In this document: positions 1 to 11,399 of the stretch, one piece after another
How positions within the stretch are numbered: position 1 is the first letter of the stretch
How the letters are laid out: every line of letters starts with the position of its first letter
NCBI GenBank assembly: GCA_036365455.1
Contig: JAWQUS010000030.1
Coordinates: forward strand, 3,534,001 to 3,598,000
Source of the DNA: Macrosoma leucophasiata
Lineage: Eukaryota > Arthropoda > Insecta > Lepidoptera > Hedylidae
Length of the DNA stretch: 64,000 nt
Direction: 5' to 3'
The notes under the pieces: model-generated
Databases searched by the model: none
Seen by the model: only the letters and a program-made list of their open reading frames with translations
Told to the model about the DNA's origin: nothing
Made by a program: the position numbers and the translations under genes

Positions 1-43
1 TCTTCCTTTTAAATACATTTAACGGCAAACTTTTAAATGCGTC

Positions 44-690
44 AGGTAATTTATTGTATATTGTTATAGCGTGTACATATATATACATTTTTCTTGTACA
101 GCTCTAAACGGCATATTGGAAGGTATATTTTATATTTACGAGTACTTCTTACTGAGACAGTTGTTCTGTTTGCTACTTGCGAGTGGCTATTAAAATGTTC
201 TGGGTGCTGTTTAACAAATACACAAAGTTCTTTAATGTACATACAAACAAGTGGCATGATTCTATATTTTTTGAAGAGAGGTTTGCAGCTATCCATAAAA
301 TGAGCACCGGAGCTCTTATACATTTCTTTTAGTACAATAAATGCTCTATGAATATCTACTGAGTTTCCCCATAGTAATAGGCCATACGAAAGGACTGAGG
401 ATACATAGCCATGATAAGCACTTAGAGCTGCTTCACTGGATACAGTTAATCGCAGTGTTTTTATGGCAAAGACGAATCTATCAAGTTTGTCACAGACATA
501 CTCCACAGTGATTTCCAGTTACAGTGTTTATCAAGTCTTATTCCTAGGAACATTGTATTGTCGGCTTCCTCAATTTTTACATTATTTGCGATTATATTAA
601 GGTTTATTTCTTTTTTCCTGTGAGTCTGAAATTGGATGAATTTAGTTTTGTTTATATTGGGGGATACATGGGGGATACATAGCGAAACTA
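44..690 (-). mobile_element. CR1/Jockey-type LINE reverse transcriptase remnant
   Basis: A decayed 3' part of a non-LTR retrotransposon ORF2. Read on the minus strand, about 690-505 encodes a stretch with FLGIRLDKH, which matches the end of the reverse transcriptase domain in CR1/Jockey elements. A frame change near 505 leads into a 151-residue frame (506-51) with the thumb-region motifs AYHGYVSSVLSYGLLLWGNS and MDSCKPLFKK. The middle of this frame looks deleted compared with related elements. The frame break and the missing catalytic part make it a dead fragment. Clade assignment is by motif memory only. Confidence 0.7.
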
Positions 691-959
691 TAGGGGTTCC
701 TTGTTAACTACGGAACCCTAAAAACAGATTGTTTTAGGCTCCATTTTGGTCCCTTTTTGTCCCTTTTTTTGGAAAAATTCAGTCCCTTTTCCCTTTTTTG
801 TAAGAGCGACTCTGCTAAAAACCCTGATATAAGTGTGATAAAGATCAAACAATAGAGTACTTAAATCGAAACTATTGCGATAAAAAAAAAATTATATCTA
901 CTCCAATTAAGCCCGTGCGAAAATAGTACCTAAGTATATTTTTTTGTTTCAATCAGAAT

Positions 960-1035
960 AAAAATTACGTGATATTTGCCGAGACCCCCCCTCCTCCCCT
1001 TAAACATCTCACGTAATTTATGGACCCCCCCTAAA
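960..1035. repeat. Short dispersed repeat, C-rich, also at 36.79-36.85 kb
   Basis: The segment with acgtgatatttgccg, a C-rich run and cacgtaatttatgg recurs in opposite orientation at about 36786-36850. It is a small non-coding dispersed repeat of unknown class. The flanking 680-725 carries another short dispersed piece (actataggggttccttg) shared with the repeat at 16.2 kb. Confidence 0.45.
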
Positions 1036-1239
1036 ACAAAACGACAAAAAATGTTTAGCAACTAACTTCAGACTGTTGCTTTTATTTGTTTAGCAACTAC
1101 AGACTGTCGCTTTTATCTGTTGATGTGCGCGCGTCGCAAATATTAACTTTCATCATTTTTTATAATAGCGACAAAAGAAGTATTAACTACTAACATAAAT
1201 TGTTACTTCCCAAACATCTCAACGTTTTATTTGCGCAGA

Positions 1240-1740
1240 TGCGTTAACGTTCCTGAGGCCTTGGGCACAGAGGCATAAGAACTTCGTTATGCCTCTGTGC
1301 CGGAAATTACAGGGCCGTACATTACCACCTGACCAGAACACGATAGTGCTGAACACTACCATTTAGCGGCAAGTGCATTAGGTAATGCGGTGGTGCCTAC
1401 GCCCGCGAGCTCGATCACTGGAGATCTACCACCAGTAATAGCATAGAGCCATAGAGCAACGCGGGCCACCGGCCGCCACGGCGGACTGGATGGGAGTAGC
1501 TATAGCGTTTATTACCGATGCAAAACAATTTGTCATTTTTTGCGAGGGGAAATGCGTGTGACACTCGCTACAAAAAAAGCACAGAGGCATAATAACTTAG
1601 GCCTCAGGAGTGGCAACGCATATGCATTTTGACCTCTGGTCATTGTGTGGGTGTCTATAGGCTGCAGTCATCACTTAACATCAATGTGAACTGTATGCTT
1701 GTTTGCCACTTATATTACATTAAAAAAAATTGTTTTAGTT
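1240..1740. repeat. Compound SINE-like and TIR-repeat cluster
   Basis: Two opposed copies of a common dispersed repeat (called family B here; hallmarks: actggtggtagagttcc, ggcaacgcatctgcattttg, ggctgcagtcatcacttaac) flank part of a TIR repeat (tagagcaac end at about 1455) that has a full copy at 19.06-19.35 kb. A perfect 15 bp hairpin lies at 1264-1278 with 1287-1301, made from the two opposed ends. Other family B copies are near 3.04, 3.95, 19.7, 19.85, 26.75, 45.47 and 52.96 kb. Confidence 0.55.
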
Positions 1741-1754
1741 ATTACCATCACATA

Positions 1755-2096
1755 ATGGGAACTATTCCACATTACGATGCTAACAAACAGTTAATTAAGT
1801 TTAAACTTAACGGAACAGTATGCCAGGAAATATGTTGCTCTGGAAGACTGCTTATCGATAAATTGCAACAACTGAACGCAGACCAGAAGATGGCGATCAG
1901 TTACCTTGTATATCTGCGGAACAGCAAATTGTTATCAGTAGTGCAATATGAGCAGTTCATTGAAATTTGTAAGGCTTTAGATATTTTGACCGAAGTTCCA
2001 TATTCAGCGGAATATGATGATATATTAACGATTTTCATAAGTTTTCTTTTATTTTATGGATGTCTTGCATCTGAAAACTTTGCTGTGCGTAATTAA
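1755..2096 (+). CDS. Unrecognised 113-residue ORF
   Basis: An open frame beginning MGTIPHYDANKQ and ending ENFAVRN. Composition is protein-like, with charged and hydrophobic residues alternating as in helices (for example KMAISYLVYL, QYEQFIEICKALD), and it is not made of the dispersed repeats that surround it. A possible splice acceptor (ttgttttag, ending at 1738) lies 16 bases before the ATG, so this could be a single-exon gene or a last exon. The frame is open upstream to 1629 only through family B repeat, so the internal ATG at 1755 is the better start. I do not recognise the family. Neighbours are repeats only, so context gives no hint. It may be chance or a transposon remnant. Confidence 0.3.
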   Translation: MGTIPHYDANKQLIKFKLNGTVCQEICCSGRLLIDKLQQLNADQKMAISYLVYLRNSKLLSVVQYEQFIEICKALDILTEVPYSAEYDDILTIFISFLLFYGCLASENFAVRN

Positions 2097-2099
2097 TAA

Positions 2100-2985
2100 G
2101 TTTTAATTAACACATCATTTTATGTTTTTAAAACCATAATTTGATATCTATGATTATTACATTACAAGGTACATCATTATATTATTACATTTGTCTTATG
2201 CAAACATTAGAAGTAGTAGCACCTATATCAGTACGTAGGCGTAGGCCTAGCGTTACCTATGCCTACACAATTCAAATTACCAAAAAAAAATAACATTGCT
2301 TTGATTGAAAATCGCTTTTTGAAAAAGAAAATCCATACACATCGTTAGACAATGTAACCAAAAACAATCTACGTATTTTTTAAAAATAATTTAATCTTAA
2401 AAATTACGTACATACTATGGTTGATTTTCTTATTTTTCACAAAGGGATGTGATGTTATTCAATGAAGCACATGAAATCGATTAGTGAGAAGTTAAAAAAA
2501 AAAATGGGTAATTATCAGTAAATTGAAAAAAAAAAAGTAGCTTATGTGATAAAAGATGTTACATAACTCGCGTCACTCAAGAAAATAAAAATACATTTTT
2601 ATGTAAAGAAGAAAACGACGAAGTCAAGGTATTTTGAGCGATTCTACTTTTTATTAAATCGAAATAGAGCATGGCATTTGGCTATATAATATTATATTAT
2701 AATCAAAATCAGTCTCTTCAACCTTCGTTTTATATTATGAGATCACATAGGTAATACGTTTGTCATTTAAAATTAAACATTTTATTGGTAACTCTTAAAT
2801 TATTATTCTGATCCAAAGCAAATGTTTTCAATTTAGAATCGAAGAAAATAGTAATCGGTAATCGGTTTCTGTAAGTTTAGACTAGAAATGTGCTTCACTG
2901 GCTATTTACTACTTGACACCTACCGGACTTCGTTCCTGGAGAGAATTAGATATACAGTATCGAACAAGAAATATTACACATCGAC
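2100..2985. other. AT-rich spacer without recognised features
   Basis: Low-complexity AT-rich DNA with several homopolymer runs. No convincing ORF, exon or repeat family was seen. A short near-palindrome (taggcgtaggc / tatgcctac) lies around 2237-2265. Confidence 0.5.
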
Positions 2986-2989
2986 CATA

Positions 2990-3450
2990 TGAAGGAGAGA
3001 GATTTTGTACGGTCCTGTAATTTCCGGCACAGGGCATAACACCTAATGCCTCAGGAGTGGCAGCGCATCTGCATTTTGACCTCTGGTCATTGTGTGGGTG
3101 TCTATAGGCTGCAGTCAATACTTAAAACCTATGTGAACTGCATGATTGGTTACCACTTTCATTACAAAGAGACTTCGGCTTATTTCGGTTCTGTAGAGTG
3201 TTCTCTTTCGCACCTTACCTATGTGACGTTTGTCGACCATTTTGATCAAGTTTTGACCAAAACGTGATGCTGGCAGTTATGCCTCCTGGCGGTTGCCAAT
3301 AAAAAAAAAAAAAAAAAAAAAAAAGTTTTGACCAATACCGGACTATCAGCTTTCGAAGGCAGTATGTAGCACAGACTACGAAGTGGAAACTAACCGATTA
3401 TCTCATTTGTAGGCTCGATGTGTATATTTTTTCTTGGGTATACTAATATA
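2990..3450 (+). repeat. Family B SINE-like copy followed by family D repeat
   Basis: About 3000-3170 is a family B copy (ctctggtcattgtgtgggtg, ggctgcagtc). From about 3170 a second dispersed repeat (family D: gagacttcggcttatttcgg, gacgtttgtcgaccattttg, gatcaagttttgaccaa) runs to about 3450. Family D recurs near 9.40-9.63, 26.57-26.73, 43.70-43.92 and 56.76-56.96 kb in both orientations. The copy here is interrupted by a poly(A) insertion. Confidence 0.55.
3261..3322 (+). mobile_element. Short retro-inserted RNA tail with poly(A) and 13 bp target duplication
   Basis: About 39 non-A bases (starting aacgtgatgctggcagtt) followed by an A run interrupt the family D repeat. The 13-base target aagttttgaccaa is present on both sides (3248-3260 and 3323-3335). 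Other family D copies run straight through this point, so the empty site is known. Poly(A) plus target duplication is the mark of LINE-machinery retroposition. The source RNA is not recognised. Confidence 0.7.
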
Positions 3451-3947
3451 CTGTACCCAAAGATATTGGAAGTATCTTTGACTGTACCTAGTAATGTGAC
3501 GGACGTCCGTATTGTCCGATTTTCCCGTATCCGGAGATATTCGCAATATTAAAGAAAGTTTTCTTTTGTTAATTATCTCATTTATGTGTAGGTGTACATG
3601 TAGGTACACTTAATTTAATTTCTTCGTTTTCGTTTTCACATTCATTACATGATCGAAAAAAAATAAAAGAAATAAGTTTTTAAGTATACGCAAATTGTTT
3701 TTATTTTTCACAATTTCAGTTATTTATGTTATATTCTAGTTCACAAGTTGAAAATCGGTGTACATACATAAAAGAAAGATATATACCGGCCGAATTAAGA
3801 ACCGCCTCCTATTTAAAGTCGGTAAAAGAATTGTGAAATTTAGAGATAAAGGTCGTAAAAAATAAAATATCCTGTTTCAACTCGTGAACTCGAATACTTT
3901 TTTTTAAAGAGAAAACTAAAAACGCCATAGGTGGGCCTCCTTTTTTT

Positions 3948-4165
3948 TACTGGTGGTAGAGTTCCAGTATAAGAGCTCGAGGGCATAGGGGCCACCGGAT
4001 TACCAAATTTATCTGCCGCTAAATGGTAGTGTTCGGCACTATCATGTTGTAATGTATGTATGACCTCGTAATAACTATCACAGACTTAACAACTAAGGTC
4101 TCAGGGGTGGCAACGCATCTATATTTTGACCTCTGGTCAAAACACGTTTAGGGTGTGATCGACAT
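3948..4165 (+). repeat. Family B SINE-like repeat
   Basis: Carries the full family B run from actggtggtagagttcc through taccaaatttatctgccg and ggcaacgcatctatattttg. Non-coding. Confidence 0.55.
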
Positions 4166-4818
4166 CTATCCATGGTACATTACACGCACGGCGTATGTCA
4201 AATATTTTTCAAGACAGTGCAGCTTATACGCTACCTATTCGTGCTATCGTAAAACACGATAGGCCCGTACGCCACACTGCCATAGAGACAAATTAGCACG
4301 CTTAACGTGTTTAGCCGGACAGCTGTATTAAATACGTCACGCTAAAATAAGCTTTTTCGGATCCCCTCCCCCTATAGTCATGCTGTGTCACACTATCTGT
4401 GTCCCCTCCCCTCTAAAATATTACGTCACAAAAAGCAAGACCCCTCCTCTCGCCCTCACGCTCAGGGAGTCACTTCCCCCTTTTAAGCGAACGTATTTTG
4501 TCACCGACGTCTTTGAGAGTGCGGTTGGTGTCATATTCTGCTGTGAATGTGCCGGTCTATTATTTATCCATGCAGACTGTTTAAAAATAATGGCCATGAT
4601 CTAAATATCAGTATGGCTTTCAAAAAGTAAGAAATTACAAAGAAATCATGCAGGACTGGGTCTCGACCGCCTATCGAAATTATTGTCAACTTTGACATGC
4701 CTAAAACGAAGAATTTATAGTAGGCCCATAACTACTTAATGTTCAGAATAGGTATTCCAAATAATAAAGCATCGTAATCATAAACATTTGTATTTAAATG
4801 CAAAGATTTATACCCAAC

Positions 4819-4964
4819 CCCCCTTATTCATAAACATACATTAGATACGTTTTAGCTACAGAATGCTTTGTCTTTGTCAGTTGCATTGTCAAATGTGCAG
4901 GTTAGAAAAGGACAAAGGAGACATTAGCAACACTTAAGCTAAAATACGTTTATGAATAAGGGGG
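4819..4964. mobile_element. MITE with CCCCCTTATTCATAAAC ends, copy 1
   Basis: A 146 bp element with imperfect inverted ends (ccccctta ttcataaac and gtttatgaataaggggg). A second copy of the same length is at 26143-26288. The shared interior includes gacaaag and the cacatttgacaatgcaactg region in reverse order. It has no coding capacity. The TAA target duplication seen at copy 2 suggests PIF/Harbinger; at this copy the flanks are not clearly duplicated. Confidence 0.7.
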
Positions 4965-5646
4965 TTAGTACTTTCAGCAAAGTATGCTTAACTGTTTTGA
5001 TTTGAGTTCTGACAGTTCTAAGCGTACTTTGCTCAAAGTAAAGTAGTGCAGTCTATCTCACCTAAGAATCTAAGAATCTCACCCTAAGGGCTATACTTCA
5101 CCGAGACACCATGGTGACGCAACCAGTCGCATCACCGTGGTTAATTAATCAATCAGCTACCAAACTAGACACCATACACACCAGGGTCGCCACACCACAG
5201 CGACAGTACCAAAATGGACGTCACTGGCGGCCGAGTGAGTGAGACACCATACAGCGCTATAGTAATTAGTGGTGGCGCGACCAACGTCCGAGCTGGTAGC
5301 GCCGCTAAATTGATTGTACAACCCATATTTTATAAACAACAAATATTTTGGTGCAACCCAACCTTTGATTCAGTAAAAGTTAATGTTAAATTTTACACCC
5401 TTCTTTAACTGTACCAAATTTCTTATAGTAAGAGAAGGATGTAAAATCTTACATTAAACAAATGTTTTGGTGGAACCGAATCTTAAGACTCGAGCTTTCA
5501 ATGCTCATTTTGTGTCACAGGCGTGGGAAAACTCCAACTTCTCTTCTTCAAACACATCTTTGTTAAGCTTCGATGATATAACCTTAGCTATGTGGCCGAT
5601 ATTATTAAGCAAAGATTTAGAGCAAAGTAAAATAAGAGCTTTTACG

Positions 5647-5820
5647 CCGGATCCACACGTTGGTCCCAACGTTGGCTGCTGACACGCGCCGGCCAATCAC
5701 CAACGCGCATCCCGGTCGCCCCAACATTGGGGCCAATGGTATTTTCTAGAACCACACGATGGACGTGTAGCAATACCGGCAACGTCCGGACCAACGTGTG
5801 GACTGTGTGGAGCCGGCCTT
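5647..5820. mobile_element. Foldback element with cacacgttggtcc ends
   Basis: The two ends, gccggatccacacgttggtc and the reverse complement of gaccaacgtgtgg...gagccggc, form imperfect inverted repeats around a short spacer. It looks like a small non-autonomous DNA element. No target duplication was identified. Confidence 0.4.
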
Positions 5821-6015
5821 AACCAAAATAAGTGAAAGGTCGACTCCCAAGTGAATGTAAAGTCGTAGTGTGATCTGGGAACTCGCTCCTAATCGTCTAC
5901 TTTTTTAGAGTGAGTGAAGATTGTATGTATGTATGTATCTTCACGCCAGGTCCCTAACGGGGTAGGCAGAGAAGTAGTGAGTGAAGATTGTAACGAAACA
6001 TATTCATAAATTGAA

Positions 6016-9000
6016 TCACAAAGCGGTCTCCGCTTGCGCCTCTTTGAACTGTTCGCACCAGTGGTCGGGACTCTTGTCGAATGCCTGTAACATTAACAAA
6101 ATAAGAATTAGAAAGGTATTCTTTAAGCGGTAAAATTAGTTCCGGTTTAGCCTATAAGCAAATTAGGCAATTGCTTAGGCATCAGAGTTGACCAGAGAGC
6201 ATGTTTCATTTTATCTTGAGTAAAAAAATAACTCTCGTAATATACGAAATCAACCCATACGTAACTTTACGCATGTAACCCCCGAAGGGGTAGGAAAATG
6301 TATGCATTCAAGCATACATGCAAACACCCATGATTCATTGGTTAAGTTTTGGGTCATGTAACAAGAGGCGAGCCTATTGCCATCTCCGAGCACGTTACCA
6401 GACTTCGAGGTACTAGGGAAACTTCCAGAAAATGGAAAAATCCTAATAGAACCAGAGATAACGGATTTTACACCTGTATCTCTGATATTCCCCGACCCAG
6501 GAATCTAACCCAGGACCCCCAGCGTAGTAGTAGTGACCAGCTGCTACCACTAGGCTACTGAGGCAGCTCAACAACCAACAAACCAATATTATACAAAAAA
6601 TTAGGGATGGCGATCTGAGATCGATTAATCGGAAGATCGATCTTTAAGACCAAAAAGATCGATTATTTAAATCGATTCACAGCAGTGGATCGATCTAACG
6701 AATCGATACTTTACCTTGGAAAATCGAAGATCGACCTTTTTGCTTCATTACATATTATAGGAAGCGTACAGTAAATACAGTAAAAAGAGACACGACACAT
6801 AAATCTTAACATTTAACGTGGGGAGATTGAAGCAACATTGATTTCCTTTTTTTCTCGCTCGTCACTAATCTTTGATTGAATTTAAAGCATTAAATGAACC
6901 AAATTAATCGATAATTATCTATAATTATTAATTATCCGATTATATAATAAATACATATAATTTATAATAATAAATAAAATTCTTTAGACGTCGATACAAT
7001 TGTGGATCGAACTTTTACTCTTCGATTCGAAACTATTCAAAGATCGATCTTTTTCAGAAAGAATCGCCATCCCTACAAAATATGTTGACTCCACTTAGAG
7101 CTGTCATAGGTTTCCTTTTAAATTAATCGTATATAAGTACTATCACCGTGATTTTTACAACCGTAACCGAAATAAATTGTTCCAGATAATAATAGCAGCC
7201 ATTCAACCGTTCCCGCCAATATCCTTAACCGAAACTAGTTTAATGTAAACGTACCTAATAGTTAGGTATTTAACATGTTGTATACAACGTGTAACGGAAA
7301 TAACCTAGACCCAAAGACCCTAATTAGAAAATTGGGTTATAATCATAATACATGAACTGAAATTACATGTTTATGGGTTAAATTTTAATTTCAGATGAAG
7401 TTAGAAAATATAAAAAAATAATATATATAACTATGCCATAGGCTTTTATTTCATTTGCTTATCACGCCCTATTTTTTTCAAGACGGTAAAAAAAGTCATC
7501 CAGTATAAGAAAATAGCAATTACCCGCGGCTTTGCATTTAAAAAGTATCTTAAGTTACTTTCTATACAAAGTTTTATGATGATTGGTTGAGTAGTTTTCG
7601 CGTAAAAGTGTAACAAACAAACTTTGGTACTGGATTACCTACCAGAAAAAAACGTTAAACTGTAAAAAATCATGTATATAGCATGTTGAAAATAAGTATA
7701 ATGACGTAAAAACTGACATCTGCCATTTTCTTGAGGACGAACATCTTGGGCACTTCCTCGGTCGAGCGCTGGCCCCACTCGAACACGTTTCGCGCCAATT
7801 CGCCTTCGCCTATCTGTTGACAAGACAGAAATATCTACAGTATAGACCTGTCAATAATATACATACTCAGGGAGACACTTTCAACAAGTGAAGGGGTAAT
7901 TTTACTCATAATTGTTGAGAGAAGCTTTCGGAGCGGAGACAGTCGGCCAAATACTCAAACGTCACTTAAATCTAAGTGGGACTTAAGTCTTCTGTCTTTA
8001 TAAAACACGTTCAAATGATTGAGATAGCGCACATTTGAGCGTAGCTTAAAATTGAGTGACGTTTGAGTATTCGGCCAAGTTTGTTACAATTGGACACAAT
8101 ATTACATTTGGCGTTCCGCTAGGTAGCATTCTCGGACTAACACTATTCACAGCATACATAAACGATACATAGAATCTTGATCATCATGAAAAAATTGGTA
8201 ATGCAACGCTTAACGCTGCTAGTTTATACTCAAATAAATATCTTCTCATTTCATTTCAATACGAACAACTTTTACTATCAAAGTAGCCCAACTCAGAAAT
8301 CACGAATACAAACCGGCTTCTTCGTACAGCCGGCGCCGACTGACGATGTAGCACGTAGTTTTAAGTAACAATCCTGTTTTGACGGCACTGATCTCTACTT
8401 TATAGATCACCAATGAAATAGACAGTACAAAATAGGTTTTCAGAAAACGTAATGTTTAATTTTAGAATAAAAGTCTACTTAAAGTTCTAATTTGATAAAT
8501 ACTTGCACAGCTTTAGCTAACGCTCGAGAGCGTAGGCACCGACGCATTACCTAATCTATCTGCCGCCAAATGGTTACACTACTACTCACAGAGACAAAAC
8601 AATTTTGAAATCTCAACAAAATTTTCTAATCTGGTTTTTGTTTAGATATCTATAGGCCATCTCTTACCATCTATGTGAACTGCATGCTTCTTTTGCCACT
8701 CTCATTACATCATCATTTCAATCGAAAGATGTTCACCGCTGGACAAAAGTTTGCGAATAAGGGGGATATGCCGACTGGATCTTACTGGCTGTAGTTTTAT
8801 CGCGGGTCGCTGCTGCCCACGCCGCGTGATTGTATTTATTACCGCCTTTTAGAAATAACTAGACCCGTTTGACTGACTATTAGCGTAAGAATTCTCCTCT
8901 GTGGTAGATGGTGGGGTCGACACGTCCTAGAAATAACGTGCGTACGTGAACACACGCTAGAGTTGCCAGCCTTCAGTATTTAAACTACATCTGTGTCTAT

Positions 9001-11029
9001 GTTGATGTGTATAACATCAACCGTTCGACACTGCGGCGCAATCGTGCGACTGTTATGTGCTGAATTAGTAAGTGTGTATTGAACTCCAAGACGCGTAAGT
9101 ATAATATCGCGTGCCGCCCGTTTGTATGACGACACAGTACTGTAGATAACATTACCATGGTATAACTAACCTTAGTATATTGTAAATACATCTGCTTTGT
9201 GAATGTATTTGTCAAAAGTTTCCGTCCAGTATAGTCATTCTCTTCCAACAACCCTGCTTCAGCTAGGAACTTCCACATGTCATCTGAAAATCCATTAATA
9301 GAAACATTATTAGAATAGCATCGCTTATTTGTACGCCTCTGTGATTGATCAATTAAAATATTATAATTATCAAAATGCAACTATCAAACAGCACTCAACA
9401 ATTATTATTGCACATCGACCCTACGTTGGGGACGATCGGCTTAATTCGAAGTTTCTACTTCGTAGAGCGTTATCTTTGTGCACACTGCCTACTTAAGCAC
9501 TAATAGTCCAATATTGGTCGAAACTTGATCAAAATCGTCGACAAACGTCACATAGGTAAGGTGTGAAAGAGATAACGCTCTACAGACCCGAAATAGGCCG
9601 AAGTCTGATTCCTAAGATTGATGTCCAATATTTCTTGATAGATACTATACCTTCTTTAACAGGTCCACCTGTCATGAATATGTGAGTGAGAGCGGTAACC
9701 AAAATTCGCCGATGCTGTGGTTCAATGACAGTAGACTGGACAGACTCCGTACAGCTCTCATCAAGAACTACGATATACTGTATACCACTTTTAGTGTCAA
9801 CTTGAACTAATTTATAGCCGTACACCTAGAAAATTAATATTTATTAAAAAAAAACGTTATATTTTTTAATTAAAAAAAATAATAAATTAATTAGATTTTT
9901 GAAGTGAAACATTCTTTAGCATTGTTGTGATTTGAAAGTCGGTGAAACGAAAAAGCAACAGTAAAAAGAGACATAAAATCAAAAGGTTTAACATATGACT
10001 CCATAATAACTATCACAGAGAGATAAAGAACTTAGGTCTCAGTCACGCTCCTCTGTCTCTCTTTTTACTGTCGCTTTTTCGTTTCATCCACTTTCAAATC
10101 ACACTGATGCTAATGATTTTTCTTCAAAACCTTAATATGTATGAAAATTTTGTAAGTAAGGTATGTGCAAAATGGAAATGCATTGGTGAAGTTAGTTACA
10201 AGTTGCAGAAAAGAAGGCAATACTATAGTGTACAAGGGATATAGAAGGGGGAATTGGGGCAGTATTTTGCTTTTACCAGAACAAAATTGAAACTCGCTTC
10301 TTTTCTCATCCGAGTGGTATGTCAAGAGCTAAAAGGCTGGCACAAAACAGGCATTTTCACTTAGTGGCATTTATGTTTTTTTTACTGTATATTGGATAAT
10401 GATTCTTCTCATTGTTTATATTTGATCAAATTATGATCCAATACATTTTATTGATGATCACTTATACATTTCATGATTTAACTGATTACACATACAAATG
10501 TAAACCTATTTATTCATGAACAATTTGGCTAACAATTTATCAGCTGCAATATTTATTTGCCACTATCTATACATTAATACTAATATTATATAGAAACATT
10601 TATGTTTTTGTATGTATGTTTGTAATGTTTTCATACAAAAACTACTAAACCGTAAACCTTAACAAAGTTAGAAAGCTGCATTTTCACTGAGTGACATAGG
10701 CTATATTACATTCATTGCAACCGTGCAAAGTCGGGGCGAGCTAGTCTCCATTATTTAGCAAAATAGAGACTGTTGAGGGTCCAAGAAAATGTTGACAATC
10801 GAAATTGATAACTTACTGCTTTCAAACGCTTGTTAGCTTCAACAATCACAGCATTTACACGGTTCATTGGTGTTTCACAAGTCGAATTGAGATGTTTTAT
10901 TATTTCAGCGCGTTTTATCGGTATCTTGCTTCCTTCGCGACATATAATAAAGCGGACACATTCTCTAATTGCGTCTTCCGAAACATTTTCTTCGGCAGCT
11001 GCTGTTGATTTGTTTCTTCTTTGACTCAT
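6016..11029 (-). CDS. NSMCE3: Nse3 / MAGE-family subunit of the SMC5/6 complex
   Basis: Complete five-exon gene: 11029-10817, 9825-9651, 9283-9171, 7813-7718 and 6084-6016; 221 residues. Splice sites are GT-AG and all phases fit. The protein opens MSQRRNKS and carries the MAGE homology domain. Exon 1 has the first winged-helix segment (ECVRFIICREGSKIPIKRAE, about residues 23-42). Exon 2 has YGYKLVQVD and LTHIFMTGGPVKE. Exon 3 has DDMWKFLAEAGLLEEND and TKQMYLQYTK. Exon 4 has FEWGQRSTEEVPK. Exon 5 ends SPDHWCEQFKEA. In the family, Nse3 joins the RING protein Nse1 and the kleisin Nse4 in SMC5/6, acting on chromatin in DNA repair and recombination. This role is from family knowledge. Introns 1, 3 and 4 (about 1.0-1.6 kb) hold MITEs and LINE debris. 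No break or missing motif is visible. Confidence 0.93.
6261..6566 (-). mobile_element. tRNA-headed SINE (family A) in Nse3 intron 4
   Basis: Reads on the minus strand from a tRNA-like head (tgcctcagtagcctagtgg, then ggttagattcctgggtc as a B-box relative) to a tail ending near cgtaaagttacg. Better preserved copies are at 52364-52672 and 61323-61631. The head has A- and B-box-like sequence for RNA polymerase III. Confidence 0.65.
6602..7075. mobile_element. hAT-like MITE with TAGGGATGGCGAT ends
   Basis: A 474 bp AT-rich element in Nse3 intron 4 with inverted ends tagggatggcgat and atcgccatcccta and many internal gatcgat motifs. Flanks caaaaaat (6594-6601) and caaaatat (7076-7083) match at 7 of 8 bases, consistent with the 8 bp hAT target duplication. 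No transposase ORF. Confidence 0.75.
7951..8070. mobile_element. 120 bp MITE with perfect 8 bp target duplication
   Basis: Inverted ends atactcaaacgtcact and agtgacgtttgagtat surround a short AT-rich middle. The target tcggccaa is duplicated exactly at 7943-7950 and 8071-8078. It is non-coding and lies in Nse3 intron 3, just before a LINE reverse transcriptase fragment. Confidence 0.8.
8079..8170 (+). mobile_element. LINE reverse transcriptase fragment
   Basis: Translates as a relative of the conserved RT block GVPQGSILGPLLF..YIND: here FGVPLGSILGLTLFTAYIND. It is too short to place and is broken on both sides. The MITE ends at 8070, directly upstream. Confidence 0.6.
9400..9635 (-). repeat. 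Family D dispersed repeat in Nse3 intron 2
   Basis: Reverse-oriented copy of the repeat described at 3.17-3.45 kb (ttgatcaaaatcgtcgacaa, ctacagacccgaaatagg). It ends just before exon 2 of Nse3 and probably forms most of that intron. Confidence 0.5.
9927..10102. mobile_element. Foldback element in Nse3 intron 1
   Basis: Arms of about 47-49 bp (9927-9973 and 10054-10102; gtgatttgaaagt / actttcaaatcac at the tips) flank a short piece of family B repeat (taactatcacagagagata). Arms differ at only a few positions, so the RNA could fold into a long hairpin. Confidence 0.65.
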
Positions 11030-11399
11030 AGTTACGGAAAATATCTATACATAATTTAGGAATTTCAAACAAATCAAAATGATATGTATTCCAACAGTTC
11101 CAAAATTAGTGCATCTGAAATCTGACGATAAGATTGTGAAGATTCTAAAGTTTGAATAAGTTTGAACTTCATGAAACAAGCTGTAAGCTTAACCTGGGAA
11201 CAACCTTTCATTGAGTCCAGAAAAGAAGATTAGAAATCAGAATGATGAATGATCAGAACTAATCACACAAGTGGTTCTTAGGATCAGAATTAGATATTTA
11301 TTTATAGAAAAAAAAAATAGGTAAATTACCATTACCAATGATAATAATAAATTACGAACACACACAAATCACTATACAAGTCTACTACGATTACGAAGT

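Noticed and set aside
10110..10325. 71-residue minus-strand frame in Nse3 intron 1
   Set aside because: It lies between proven exons of the same gene, has no known motif and no good splice context.
10805..11024. Plus-strand frames opposite Nse3 exon 1
   Set aside because: These are shadows of the conserved minus-strand exon.
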